From positions 159,261 through 223,260 of the forward strand of contig NZ_FYDX01000013.1 of the NCBI RefSeq assembly GCF_900187455.1: 64,000 bases of DNA, given 5' to 3'. The position numbers were made by a program, and so were the translations under genes. Positions 44,401 to 52,767 of the stretch are shown here, piece by piece. The notes under the pieces are model-generated. The model did no database searches, was not told the origin of the DNA, and was given only the letters and a program-made list of their open reading frames with translations. This DNA is from Pseudomonas sp. Irchel 3E13. GTDB taxonomy: Bacteria; Pseudomonadota; Gammaproteobacteria; Pseudomonadales; Pseudomonadaceae. Within the stretch, counting starts at the first letter, position 1. Every line of letters begins with the position of its first letter.

Positions 44401-45465
44401 CTACTCGTTGTCCGTCTTGCGCTGCTCGATTTGCAACTGCGCCCGTTGCGTTGCCTGTTGCAGCCGCTCCACCAGCACGCCCCTCGGCGGCAAGGCGGTC
44501 AGATACTCGGCAACGTGGATGCCGGACTTGTCCAGCTCCAGCAATTCGATCTGCTCGCGCTTCTTGCCGGTGCAAAGGATGATCCCGAGCGGCGAGGCTT
44601 CCTCCGGCTCCCGTTCGTGCTTGTCTAGCCACCGAAGGTAAAGCTCCATCTGCCCTTTGTAGGCCGCCTTGAAGTCACCTACCTTCAACTCCACCGCAAC
44701 CAGCCGCCGCAGCTTGCGGTTGTAGAACAGAAGGTCAAGGTGGAAATCCTCGTCGTCGATCGGAATGCGCTTCTGCCGGGCGACGAATGAGAAGCCCGCG
44801 CCCAGCTCCAGCAGGAAGGACTCCATTTCACGGATGATCGCCGCTTCCAAGTCGCCTTCCTGCCAAGTGTCCCGCAGGCCCAGGAAGTCGAGGATGTACG
44901 GGTCGCGCATGACCAGGGCCGGCGACATGCGCTGCGCATCGCGCAGGGTCGCCAACTCCTGCGCTATGGTTTCTTCCGGCTTTTGGGAAAGCGCCGTGCG
45001 CTCGTACAGCATCGAGTCGATACGCTCGCGCAGCGTCCGCACGCTCCAGCGTTGGGTGCTGGCCATCTGTGCGTAGTAGTCCCGCTGGAGCGGGTCTTTC
45101 AGCGGCATCAGGGCGATGAAGTGCGTCCAGCTCAATTCTCGTATCAGTGATACGAGAATTCGCTCGTCGGGGAAGGTGGCGGCGAACTGCACCATGCGGC
45201 GCAAGTTCTGCTCTGCAAAGCTGCTGCCGTACTCCTCCACCAACTGCGCAGCCAAGGTGGGCAGAACTTCCTTGCCGTAGGCGCCCCGGCGCCTGTCCAA
45301 GACCTGCGTGTGGATGCGTTGGCCGATGCGCCAGTAGAGCATCGTAAGCTCGCTATTCACCGTCGAGGCGGCGCGCAAGCGCGCCGCCTCGATCAGTGCC
45401 CGAATGTCGCCCAGCAGCGCCGCGGGCGCTGCGAGCGATGCTGCTGATGGCCGGCGCCCGTTCAT
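44401..45465 (-). CDS. YhcG-type PDDEXK nuclease (DUF1016)
   Basis: A 354-residue protein with the N-terminal DUF1016_N domain (residues 15-150, with SELTMLYWRIGQRI) and a C-terminal PDDEXK nuclease domain. Its likely active site is the Asp in FHLDLLFYNRKLRR and the E-x-K in LVAVELKVGDF, near residues 240-265. The start ATG shares bases with the stop of the integrase gene (ATGA), so the two are translationally coupled. It may act in recombination of the ICE ends or in defence. Confidence 0.88.
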   Translation of the reverse strand: MNGRRPSAASLAAPAALLGDIRALIEAARLRAASTVNSELTMLYWRIGQRIHTQVLDRRRGAYGKEVLPTLAAQLVEEYGSSFAEQNLRRMVQFAATFPDERILVSLIRELSWTHFIALMPLKDPLQRDYYAQMASTQRWSVRTLRERIDSMLYERTALSQKPEETIAQELATLRDAQRMSPALVMRDPYILDFLGLRDTWQEGDLEAAIIREMESFLLELGAGFSFVARQKRIPIDDEDFHLDLLFYNRKLRRLVAVELKVGDFKAAYKGQMELYLRWLDKHEREPEEASPLGIILCTGKKREQIELLELDKSGIHVAEYLTALPPRGVLVERLQQATQRAQLQIEQRKTDNE

Positions 45466-46661
45466 GCCACCGCCTCCGCAAGCTGCCGCGCGCCCGTGAT
45501 GGCTTGGCGGCGGCTGGCCACCAGCTCGGCCGCCTCGCGCACCGGCTTGTCCTCGGTGTGGACGTAGTGCATGAACATCGCCACGGTCTTGTGGCCCGTC
45601 AGCTTCATTCCCACTTTGGTCGGCACACCGGAATTGGCAATGTCGGTGGTCGAGCGATGACGGATGCCGTGCGTGCCTACGTGCGGCACGCTGGCGGCCT
45701 TGAGCGTCCGGCACCAGCCGCCATAGTGCTCGCCAAAGGTCAGGTGCTTGGCCGGGTCGTTCGGCGACGGCAGGACGTAAGGGCAGCCTTCCAGACGCGG
45801 CGCCGTCGAAAGCAGCCGATAGGCTTCCTCGCTCATGGGCTTGGAAATGCCGCCAACCTTGCTGTCGGGCCACACCACGCGCCGGTTCTCGAAGTCCAGC
45901 CAGCTCCATTCGAGCGGGCAGATTTCGGAGCGCCGCGCCGCAAACTCGAATTGCAGCCGGATCGCCAACGGGATGACGTAGTTCTCCAGCCCCTCCGCCT
46001 CCAGTTTCTCCAACTGGCGGAAGATCCGCACCATTTCCTCGTCCACGATGAGCCGGGTTTCCTTGCCCGGCGGGTACATCGGGACGTGGCGGCACGGATT
46101 CGTGCCGTCCGGGCGGAAGCCCCAGACTTCGGCCAAGTTGAACATCTTGCGCAGCACGCCGAAGGTCTTGTTGGCCTCGGTCGGCTTGTAGGCCAGCTTT
46201 TCCATGAGCCCCGCAATGTCGGGCCGCTTCACGTCATGCACCTTCTTGCGGCCCAGCAGCGGGATGATGTTGCGGTCGATGACGCCCTGGTAGCCGTCCT
46301 GCGTGCTGACCTTGTTGCGCTTCTTGGAGTAGTCCTCCATGAACTTTTTGCACAACTCGGCCATCGTGGGCGCCTTGCGCGCCTCGGCCTTGGCACCGCC
46401 GGGATCACCACCCCGGCGAACCTCGGCCAGCCAGTCCTGCGCTTTGACCCGCGCCTGTTCGACGGTTAGCTCCCCGTAGAGTCCCAGCGAGGGCTTGCGG
46501 GGCTGGCCAGAGTTCGTGCGGTACTGGAGCATGAACACCCGGCGTCCCGTCGAGGTAATCTTGCAAAGGAAGCCGGGCACGACGGTATCCCGTAGTTCGA
46601 TGTCCTTCGCCTGGGGTTGCGCCGACTCTACGGCGGTCTTGGTGAGCTTGATCTTTGCCAT
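45462..46661 (-). CDS. int: site-specific tyrosine integrase of the ICE
   Basis: A 399-residue phage P4-type integrase: N-terminal arm-binding domain (DUF4102, residues 1-90), core-binding domain (100-180), and catalytic domain with Arg 243 (AARRSEICPLEW), His 331-Arg 334 (HGIRHRS), His 357 (LTGHKTV) and nucleophile Tyr 366 (FMHYVHTED). All key residues are present, so it should be active in integration and excision. It reads inward from the right end of the element. Confidence 0.95.
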   Translation of the reverse strand: MAKIKLTKTAVESAQPQAKDIELRDTVVPGFLCKITSTGRRVFMLQYRTNSGQPRKPSLGLYGELTVEQARVKAQDWLAEVRRGGDPGGAKAEARKAPTMAELCKKFMEDYSKKRNKVSTQDGYQGVIDRNIIPLLGRKKVHDVKRPDIAGLMEKLAYKPTEANKTFGVLRKMFNLAEVWGFRPDGTNPCRHVPMYPPGKETRLIVDEEMVRIFRQLEKLEAEGLENYVIPLAIRLQFEFAARRSEICPLEWSWLDFENRRVVWPDSKVGGISKPMSEEAYRLLSTAPRLEGCPYVLPSPNDPAKHLTFGEHYGGWCRTLKAASVPHVGTHGIRHRSTTDIANSGVPTKVGMKLTGHKTVAMFMHYVHTEDKPVREAAELVASRRQAITGARQLAEAVA

Positions 46662-46918
46662 GATGACTCCTTGGAACGACCCGGATTCCAGGAGCCAGAT
46701 AGGAGCGGCGCGAGGGAGAACCGGGTCAAGTTTCAGAAAGCACCGGCATATGATGGAAGCGCGTAAGCTATTGATAAACCTGCTGTATCGGGCTACGTCG
46801 CAGTCCAGCGAACTACCGGGCTGGAGTCATCGTGAAACAAAAAAAGATGAACCTCTGCAATCGCCGCTTGCTCAGATCAGTGAGTGATACGCAGATCTGG
46901 AACTGACAAGAGGATTCA
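46662..46918. other. right end of the ICE and junction with the chromosome
   Basis: The stretch between the integrase start and the DUF4142 gene must hold the int promoter and the attachment site. An A-tract ACAAAAAAA at 46,837-46,845 is the best candidate for the core, because Tn4371-family elements use a short T-rich core. Without the left end a direct repeat cannot be shown. Confidence 0.4.
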
Positions 46919-47527
46919 ATGATGAACACACTGTTGCGTAGTGCGGGTTTCGCTCTGGCATTCACCCTGGCCGGCGCCGTGCATGCGGCCCAGGACGCCG
47001 ATGATTTCGTCGAGGACGCCTCGGCCAAGGGCATCGCGGAAGTCGAAGCGGCGAGGCTCGCGGAAGAGAAGGGCACGGCCAGCGACGTGAAGACGTTCGC
47101 GGCGATGATGGTCAAGGACCACACCCAGGCCAACGACAAACTCAAGGCGCTGGCAGCGAGCAAGAAACTCGAAGTCTCCAGCGATGCCGACCTGATCGAC
47201 AAGGCCAAGGCGATGATCCTGGAACTGCGCGGCGCCAAGTCGTTTGACCAGGCCTACGCCAACAACCAGGTCAACGCCCACGAAGCGGCGGTCAAACTGT
47301 TCACCAACTACGCCAAGGACGGCAAGGATGCGGAACTGCGCACCTATGCCGAGCAGACCTTGCCGACCCTGAAAACCCATCTGCAGAAAGCCCGGGAACT
47401 GGCTGCGGCTCATGGCGGCAGTTCGGTCGATCCGCACGCCACCACCCGTGATGCCACCGACCCGGTGGTCACCGGCCCCAACGGCGTTCCGGTGACCCCG
47501 AAAGATCACGCTGAAACCAAGCCCTGA
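46919..47527 (+). CDS. DUF4142 periplasmic protein
   Basis: A 202-residue secreted protein: signal peptide of about 23 residues ending VHAA, then a ferritin-like helical DUF4142 domain (EEKGTASDVKTFAAMMVKDH), and a short hydrophilic tail. DUF4142 proteins are common in Pseudomonas and linked to envelope stress, without a defined activity. An AGAGGA site precedes the start (ATG at 46,919 or 46,922). It is the first chromosomal gene after the ICE. Confidence 0.88.
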   Translation: MMNTLLRSAGFALAFTLAGAVHAAQDADDFVEDASAKGIAEVEAARLAEEKGTASDVKTFAAMMVKDHTQANDKLKALAASKKLEVSSDADLIDKAKAMILELRGAKSFDQAYANNQVNAHEAAVKLFTNYAKDGKDAELRTYAEQTLPTLKTHLQKARELAAAHGGSSVDPHATTRDATDPVVTGPNGVPVTPKDHAETKP

Positions 47528-47570
47528 GTAACGGCCGAGCGGGGCACCATTGCGATGGCCCCCGCAGGTT

Positions 47571-48254
47571 CTACGGGGCGCTGCAGAAAGGATCGGCGGG
47601 TTGCGGCAGCTCATCCGCACTGATCGGGTACAGCACCCGCCAGCCATCAGGCCCGAACACCATCAGATAGCTCTGACAATTACCCAACGGCACCGCCACA
47701 TCCTGCTGGCGAAACGCGCGCATCCGCGCCGGTGTTGCTGCCTCATCTGCGTAGAGAATCAGCCATGCCACGGCACGAATGAACTGACCGTGACTGACTA
47801 CCAGGATGTCCTCGGCCTCATGCCGGGCCAGCCGATCCAGCAGGGTTTGGGCACGGTCCAGCAACTGGCGGAAAGACTCCGCATCCTCACCATCCCGAAA
47901 CGCCGCATCGCCTTGTGCCCAGTAGCCATCGGCCTGAGGTTTGCGCTGCGCCTGAGTGCTGCCATTGAAGCGGCGCGGGCTGAGGTAAGTGAACTCCTCG
48001 ACTGGCCAGGTTGCGGTTGGCACATCCGGGAATCGCTGGATGATGGGCTGGGCGGTCATGCGTGCGCGGTCGAAGGGCGAGTACACGATCAGTTGCGGCG
48101 CATGGTCGAGGGAAGCAGCGAGCGCGGTGGCCTGTTTGCGGCCGTTTTCGGTCAGCGGGATAGTGTCTGGATCCGTGGTGACGAGGCCGGCGTTGGCGGC
48201 GCTTTCGGCGTGGCGAATCAGACGGACGTGTTTGCGGTCAAGGGTGGCGCTCAT
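47571..48254 (-). CDS. histidine phosphatase family protein
   Basis: A 227-residue phosphoglycerate-mutase-like phosphatase: catalytic RHAESAAN near residues 14-21 (phosphohistidine), second Arg in SPFDRARMTAQ, and the C-terminal catalytic VVSHGQFIRAV near residue 155. Substrate unknown. It is convergent with the DUF4142 gene and divergent from the solute-binding protein gene. Confidence 0.88.
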   Translation of the reverse strand: MSATLDRKHVRLIRHAESAANAGLVTTDPDTIPLTENGRKQATALAASLDHAPQLIVYSPFDRARMTAQPIIQRFPDVPTATWPVEEFTYLSPRRFNGSTQAQRKPQADGYWAQGDAAFRDGEDAESFRQLLDRAQTLLDRLARHEAEDILVVSHGQFIRAVAWLILYADEAATPARMRAFRQQDVAVPLGNCQSYLMVFGPDGWRVLYPISADELPQPADPFCSAP

Positions 48255-48523
48255 GTTTGCGGGGCTCTGATTGTCTTCTGGGCCTGTGCTTGCGAAGCCC
48301 TGCCCAAGTTCATCGCAGGAGGGACTTCATAGTTCAAGTATCAGGTTTCCTTCCATTGTTCATGGTTCTCACCGGTAGCGGTGCCCGCCGGGCGCATGAT
48401 TATATTTCCCCAGGCGCCAATAAACGCGAAACCAACAAAACCTCCAAGGCTGCCTCACTGTTTTCCCCTATTCCTTGAACGCTGCCCCAACCAATAAACG
48501 TTTGATAAAAAACAGGTGCTGCT

Positions 48524-49558
48524 ATGAATGGCAAAGTTCTGCTGGCTCTCGTTTGCGGTGGATTCCTCTCGGGCAATGGATTTGCTGCGAATTCGGTAAC
48601 CGTTATTTCCTACGGTGGGGCGAGCAAGGAGGCTCAGGTCGGGGCCTTTTACAAGCCCTTTGAGCGTCACTCCGGCAAGAAGGTGGTGGCCGGCGAATGG
48701 AACGGTGAAATGGCCAAGCTCAAAGCCATGGTCAGCACCAACAGTACGTCCTGGGATGTGCTGGATGTCGAGGACACGGACCTTGCCCGTGGTTGTGAGG
48801 AAGGCTTGTTCGAGAAGCTGGACCATGACCGCCTCGGCATCAAGGACCCGCTGGTCGAGGGCACTCGCAGCGAATGCGGGCTAGGGATCTTCGTCTGGTC
48901 GAACGTGCTGGCGTACAACGCCGACAAACTCAAGGAAGCGCCACAGGGCTGGAGCGATTTCTGGGACCTCAAGAAGTTTCCGGGCAAACGCAGCCTGCGC
49001 AAGTCGGCGCGGGGCTCGCTTGAGTTCGCGCTGATGGCCGACGGTGTTCCGCCCGCCGAGGTGTACAGGCTGCTCGCAACGCCCGCGGGCGTCGACCGGG
49101 CCTTTGCCAAGCTGGACCAGATCAAGTCCAGCATCCAGTGGTGGGAAGCCGGCGCCCAGCCGCCGCAATACCTGATGGCCGGTGATGTGGTGATGAGTTC
49201 GGCGTACAACGGTCGCATTCACGCGGCCAAGACCAGCGGCGCGAATTTACAGGTGGTCTGGTCCGGCAATCTGTACCAGTTCGATGATTGGGCCATTCCC
49301 AAAGGCACGCCGAACCTGGATGCCGCCTACGACTTCATCGCCTTCTCCATGCGTCCCGAGCAGCAAAAGCTCTACACCGAGAAAATGGCCTACGGCCCGT
49401 CCAACACGGCGGCTGCGGCATTGCTCAGCAAGGACCTGGAGGCAGACCTGCCGACCAATCCGGCCAATATGAAGAACGCCCTGCAAATGGATGTGAATTT
49501 CTGGCTGGATCATGGCGAGGCACTGGAGGAGCGCTTCATGGCTTGGTCCAGTCGCTGA
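48524..49558 (+). CDS. polyamine-type extracellular solute-binding protein
   Basis: A 344-residue periplasmic binding protein (signal of about 21 residues ending GFAA) of the PotD/PotF-like SBP_bac family: VISYGGASKEAQ at the mature start, WDVLDVEDTDLARGC, and the IPKGTPNLDAAYDFIAF end. No permease or ATPase genes accompany it, so it must work with a transporter encoded elsewhere. The ligand could be a polyamine or related amine, which would fit the GABA genes downstream. Confidence 0.85.
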   Translation: MNGKVLLALVCGGFLSGNGFAANSVTVISYGGASKEAQVGAFYKPFERHSGKKVVAGEWNGEMAKLKAMVSTNSTSWDVLDVEDTDLARGCEEGLFEKLDHDRLGIKDPLVEGTRSECGLGIFVWSNVLAYNADKLKEAPQGWSDFWDLKKFPGKRSLRKSARGSLEFALMADGVPPAEVYRLLATPAGVDRAFAKLDQIKSSIQWWEAGAQPPQYLMAGDVVMSSAYNGRIHAAKTSGANLQVVWSGNLYQFDDWAIPKGTPNLDAAYDFIAFSMRPEQQKLYTEKMAYGPSNTAAAALLSKDLEADLPTNPANMKNALQMDVNFWLDHGEALEERFMAWSSR

Positions 49559-49593
49559 AACCACGCACGTTTTCCCTTGGCCGAAAGGCCCGT

Positions 49594-49626
49594 CGATGGC
49601 GCCTTTCGGGGCGCCATCGGCGTTTT
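49594..49626 (+). terminator. rho-independent terminator after the solute-binding protein gene
   Basis: CGATGGCGCC and GGCGCCATCG form a perfect 10-base stem with a 6-base loop, followed after GCG by TTTTT. It lies 36 bases after the stop codon. Confidence 0.8.
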
Positions 49627-49769
49627 TGCCTAAACGTTCGATACCTTCTTGAAATAGGTAGTTAGCAGGGGTTCTTCGTTTCTGACAGTCGTAGAGCGAA
49701 GCCGGGCTGGCGCCCTAAAGTACCGGCCTATCGACGCGACCGTGCTGATGACCGAGAAGGCTTCGCCCC

Positions 49770-52676
49770 ATGACCAAGAACAACTCCATCCCCCTCGACC
49801 TCAATATCCTGCTCAACCTGCGCCAGAAGCTGGAGGCGGAAACGACGGCGGAAATCCGCTTCGATGCCGCGACACGCGCTGTCTACGCGTCGGAAGCGTC
49901 CAACTATCGGCAGTTACCCATCGGCGTGGTGATTCCGCGGACCCTCGAGGACATCGTCACCACGGTCGCCCTGTGCAAGGACGCGGGTCTGCCGTTGCTG
50001 CCCCGTGGCGCGGGAACCTCCATGTGCGGGCAAGCGGTGAATGCGGCCGTGGTGATCGACGCTTCGAAGTACCTGCACGGCATCGCCTTCATCGATGCCG
50101 AGCGACGGCTTGCGCGGGTGCAGCCGGGCGTTATCTGCGACCAGCTCAAGGATGAAGCGGCGAAAGTCGGCCTGACCTTCGGCCCCGACCCCGCGACCCA
50201 TAGCCGTTGCACCCTGGGCGGCATGATCGGCAACAACTCCTGCGGCGCGCACTCGGTGATGGCGGGCAAGACCGTCGAGAATATCGAGCGCCTGGAGGTG
50301 CTGACCTATGACGGCGAGCGCTTCTGGGTCGGTGCCACGGATGACGAGACCTTCCGCGAGCATCTCCAGGCGGGCGGCCAACGTGCGGCGATCGTCCAGG
50401 GGCTCAAGGACCTGGTGGATCACTACGAAGACGAGATTCGCCAAGGCTTCCCGAAACTCAAGCGCCGCGTCTCGGGCTACAACCTGGATCAGCTCCTGCC
50501 GGAAAACGGCTTCAATATCGCCCGGGCCCTGGTGGGCGTGGAGGGGACCTGTGTCACGGTCCTGCAGGCTGAAACCTTGCTGGTGAAGAACCCGACGCAC
50601 CGTGTCCTGGTGGTACTCGGTTACGCGGAAATCTACGAAGCCGCCGATTCGGTCCCGCAATTGCTGCCACTGAGCCCAATCGCGATGGAAGGGCTGGATG
50701 ACGGCATCATCGGCGGCCTGAAAGAACGCGGCATGAAGCTCGCCGATATCGCCGAGCTGCCCGCCGGCAACGCCTGGCTGATGATCGAGTTCGGCGCCTT
50801 GTCGAGTGAAGAGGCCACCGCGCTTGCCCGTCGGGCGGTGGACATCGCGCCGCTATTGCCCGGCCAGCCCAGTGCTCGCCTGGTGACGGACAAGGGGCTG
50901 ATGAACCGGATCTGGACCATTCGCGAAACCGGAGCCTCCGCGACGTCCCTGGGGCTGGACCCAAACACGCCGGACCCGGTGGTCGGCTGGGAAGACGCGG
51001 CCGTCGAGCCGGAACATCTGGGCAAATACCTGCGGGAATTCAGGGCGCTGGTCGGGCGGTACGGTTACAAGACCAACCTGTACGGCCACTTCGGCGACGG
51101 CTGCATTCATTCGCGGATTACCTTCGACCTCAAATCCGCCAGCGGCGTGCAGGACTGGCGTGCCTTCCTTGATGAAGCGGCACGACTGGTCGTGCGTTAC
51201 GGCGGCTCGTTGTCCGGCGAACATGGTGATGGTCAGGCGAAGGGTGAGTACCTGCACATCATGTACCCGCCGGCGATCATGCAGGCCTTCGCTGAATTCA
51301 AGGCCCTGTGGGATCCGCTCAACCGGATGAACCCGGGCAAGCTCATTCATGCCATGCCGGTAGATGCCAACCTGCGCATGGGTCCTGACTACAGCCGCCG
51401 CGAGGTCGAAAGCCAGTTCACCTACGATGCGCGCCTGGGGAACAAGGGACTGGCCCGCGAGTCGGAGCGTTGCATTGGCATGGGCAAATGCCGCTCGCTG
51501 GACGGCGGCACCATGTGCCCGAGTTTCCGCGCGACCCGCGAAGAGAAGTACTCCACCCGAGGCCGCGCCCGGTTGTTCTTCGAATTGCTCAAGGGCGAGG
51601 TGATCGAGGACGGCTGGCAGAGCGAGGAGGTGAAGGACTCCCTCGATCTGTGCCTGAGCTGCAAGGGCTGCAAGACGGATTGCCCGACCCATGTGAACAT
51701 CGCCCGCTACAAGACCGAGTTCCTCAACCGTTACTACGCCGACAAACGCCGCCCAGTCATGGATGCCATGATCGGCCGTATCGGCGCGTGGCTGCCCCAT
51801 GCCACCAAACTGTCCCCAGTGCTGAACTACGCCATGGGCAATCCGCTGGTGCGCACGGCGGGCGCCTGGTTCGGGCTTGCCAGGGACGCGAAATTCCCGA
51901 AGATCGCGCCGCAAAGCTTCCGCTCCGGCGCGACGGCACAGCGCATTCTGAAGAGCGACGGTAGTCGCCGTGGCACCGACGTACTGCTGTGGGTGGACAG
52001 CTTCAATAACGGTTTCACCCCCAGCGTGCTGGAAGCCGGCGTGCAGGTACTGGAGCGGCTTGGCTTCAGCGTGAAGCTGATGAAGCGCCACGTTTGCTGC
52101 GGCCGCCCTTATTACGACGTGGGCATGATCGATCAGGCCAAGGCCAATCTCGCGCAGATTCTCGACCAGTTGGAGCCGGTGCTAGAGGAAAACATGCCGG
52201 TGCTCGTGCTTGAACCGAGCTGCCTGTCGGTGTTCCGGGACGAAATGCCGGGGCTGTTCCCGGACGATGTGCGGGCGAAGAAGCTGGAAAAGTCGATCAT
52301 GACCCTCAGCGAGTTCATCCGCAGTCGCGCCCTGGAGTTGCCGGCGATCGACGCGGACGTGCGGATCCACGGGCACTGCCATCAGAAATCCTGCGGCGGA
52401 ATGGGTGCCGAACAAGGGGTGCTGGAGAAGCTCGGCGGCAAGGGGCAAGTGATTCAGGCGGGCTGCTGCGGTGTCGCGGGCGCCTACGCCTATCATTCCA
52501 AAACGGCCCCGATTGCCAAGGTGATTGGCGAACAGGAGTTCAAGCCGCATCTCGACCGCATCCCCGAGGAAACCCCGGTGGTCGCCGACGGATTCAGTTG
52601 CCGGGGACAGATTCGCAATGTCAGTGGCCGCGAAGCGATGCATTTGGCCGAATATCTGGCCAAGGTCCTCTCCTAG
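49770..52676 (+). CDS. FAD- and Fe-S-binding oxidoreductase, D-2-hydroxyglutarate dehydrogenase-like (YdiJ type)
   Basis: A 968-residue fusion: FAD_binding_4 domain (residues 40-250, with PLLPRGAGTSMCGQAV), FAD-oxidase C-terminal domain (about 270-540, with SLSGEHGDGQAKGEYL), two 4Fe-4S motifs (CIGMGKC near 571 and CLSCKGCKTDCP near 633), and two CCG domains (HVCCGRP and QAGCCGVAG). This is the architecture of YdiJ-type enzymes that oxidise D-2-hydroxyglutarate. In this locus it may remove 2-hydroxy acid by-products of amine catabolism; this is inference. Confidence 0.85.
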   Translation: MTKNNSIPLDLNILLNLRQKLEAETTAEIRFDAATRAVYASEASNYRQLPIGVVIPRTLEDIVTTVALCKDAGLPLLPRGAGTSMCGQAVNAAVVIDASKYLHGIAFIDAERRLARVQPGVICDQLKDEAAKVGLTFGPDPATHSRCTLGGMIGNNSCGAHSVMAGKTVENIERLEVLTYDGERFWVGATDDETFREHLQAGGQRAAIVQGLKDLVDHYEDEIRQGFPKLKRRVSGYNLDQLLPENGFNIARALVGVEGTCVTVLQAETLLVKNPTHRVLVVLGYAEIYEAADSVPQLLPLSPIAMEGLDDGIIGGLKERGMKLADIAELPAGNAWLMIEFGALSSEEATALARRAVDIAPLLPGQPSARLVTDKGLMNRIWTIRETGASATSLGLDPNTPDPVVGWEDAAVEPEHLGKYLREFRALVGRYGYKTNLYGHFGDGCIHSRITFDLKSASGVQDWRAFLDEAARLVVRYGGSLSGEHGDGQAKGEYLHIMYPPAIMQAFAEFKALWDPLNRMNPGKLIHAMPVDANLRMGPDYSRREVESQFTYDARLGNKGLARESERCIGMGKCRSLDGGTMCPSFRATREEKYSTRGRARLFFELLKGEVIEDGWQSEEVKDSLDLCLSCKGCKTDCPTHVNIARYKTEFLNRYYADKRRPVMDAMIGRIGAWLPHATKLSPVLNYAMGNPLVRTAGAWFGLARDAKFPKIAPQSFRSGATAQRILKSDGSRRGTDVLLWVDSFNNGFTPSVLEAGVQVLERLGFSVKLMKRHVCCGRPYYDVGMIDQAKANLAQILDQLEPVLEENMPVLVLEPSCLSVFRDEMPGLFPDDVRAKKLEKSIMTLSEFIRSRALELPAIDADVRIHGHCHQKSCGGMGAEQGVLEKLGGKGQVIQAGCCGVAGAYAYHSKTAPIAKVIGEQEFKPHLDRIPEETPVVADGFSCRGQIRNVSGREAMHLAEYLAKVLS

Positions 52677-52767
52677 CGTTTCATGACAGGGCAGATGGCT
52701 GCTATGGTCGCTCCACGACAGGCCGCCTTCTGCTGCGCTTTCGATACACCTTCAGGAAAGCTGGACA

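Larger units (their letters stand above)
1..46845. mobile_element. Tn4371-family integrative and conjugative element (left end outside window)
   Basis: The gene order int, radC, DUF932, parB-like, DUF736, repA, parA, traF, relaxase, cargo, traG, trbB-C-D-E-J-L-F-G-I is the known backbone order of Tn4371-like ICEs. Cargo sits between relaxase and traG, where that family carries its accessory genes. The integrase lies at the right end, reading inward. Chromosomal-type genes begin at 46,919, so the right junction is between 46,662 and 46,918; an A-tract at 46,837-46,845 is only a candidate. The left junction is not visible: the mating operon is still present at position 148 and no second junction can be picked out. 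Family assignment is firm; the exact ends are not. Confidence 0.9.

Noticed and set aside
44401..46095. 564-codon version of the YhcG nuclease gene
   Set aside because: The extra N-terminal 210 codons lie wholly within the integrase gene in another frame; the conserved domain starts after MNGRRPSAA at 45,465.
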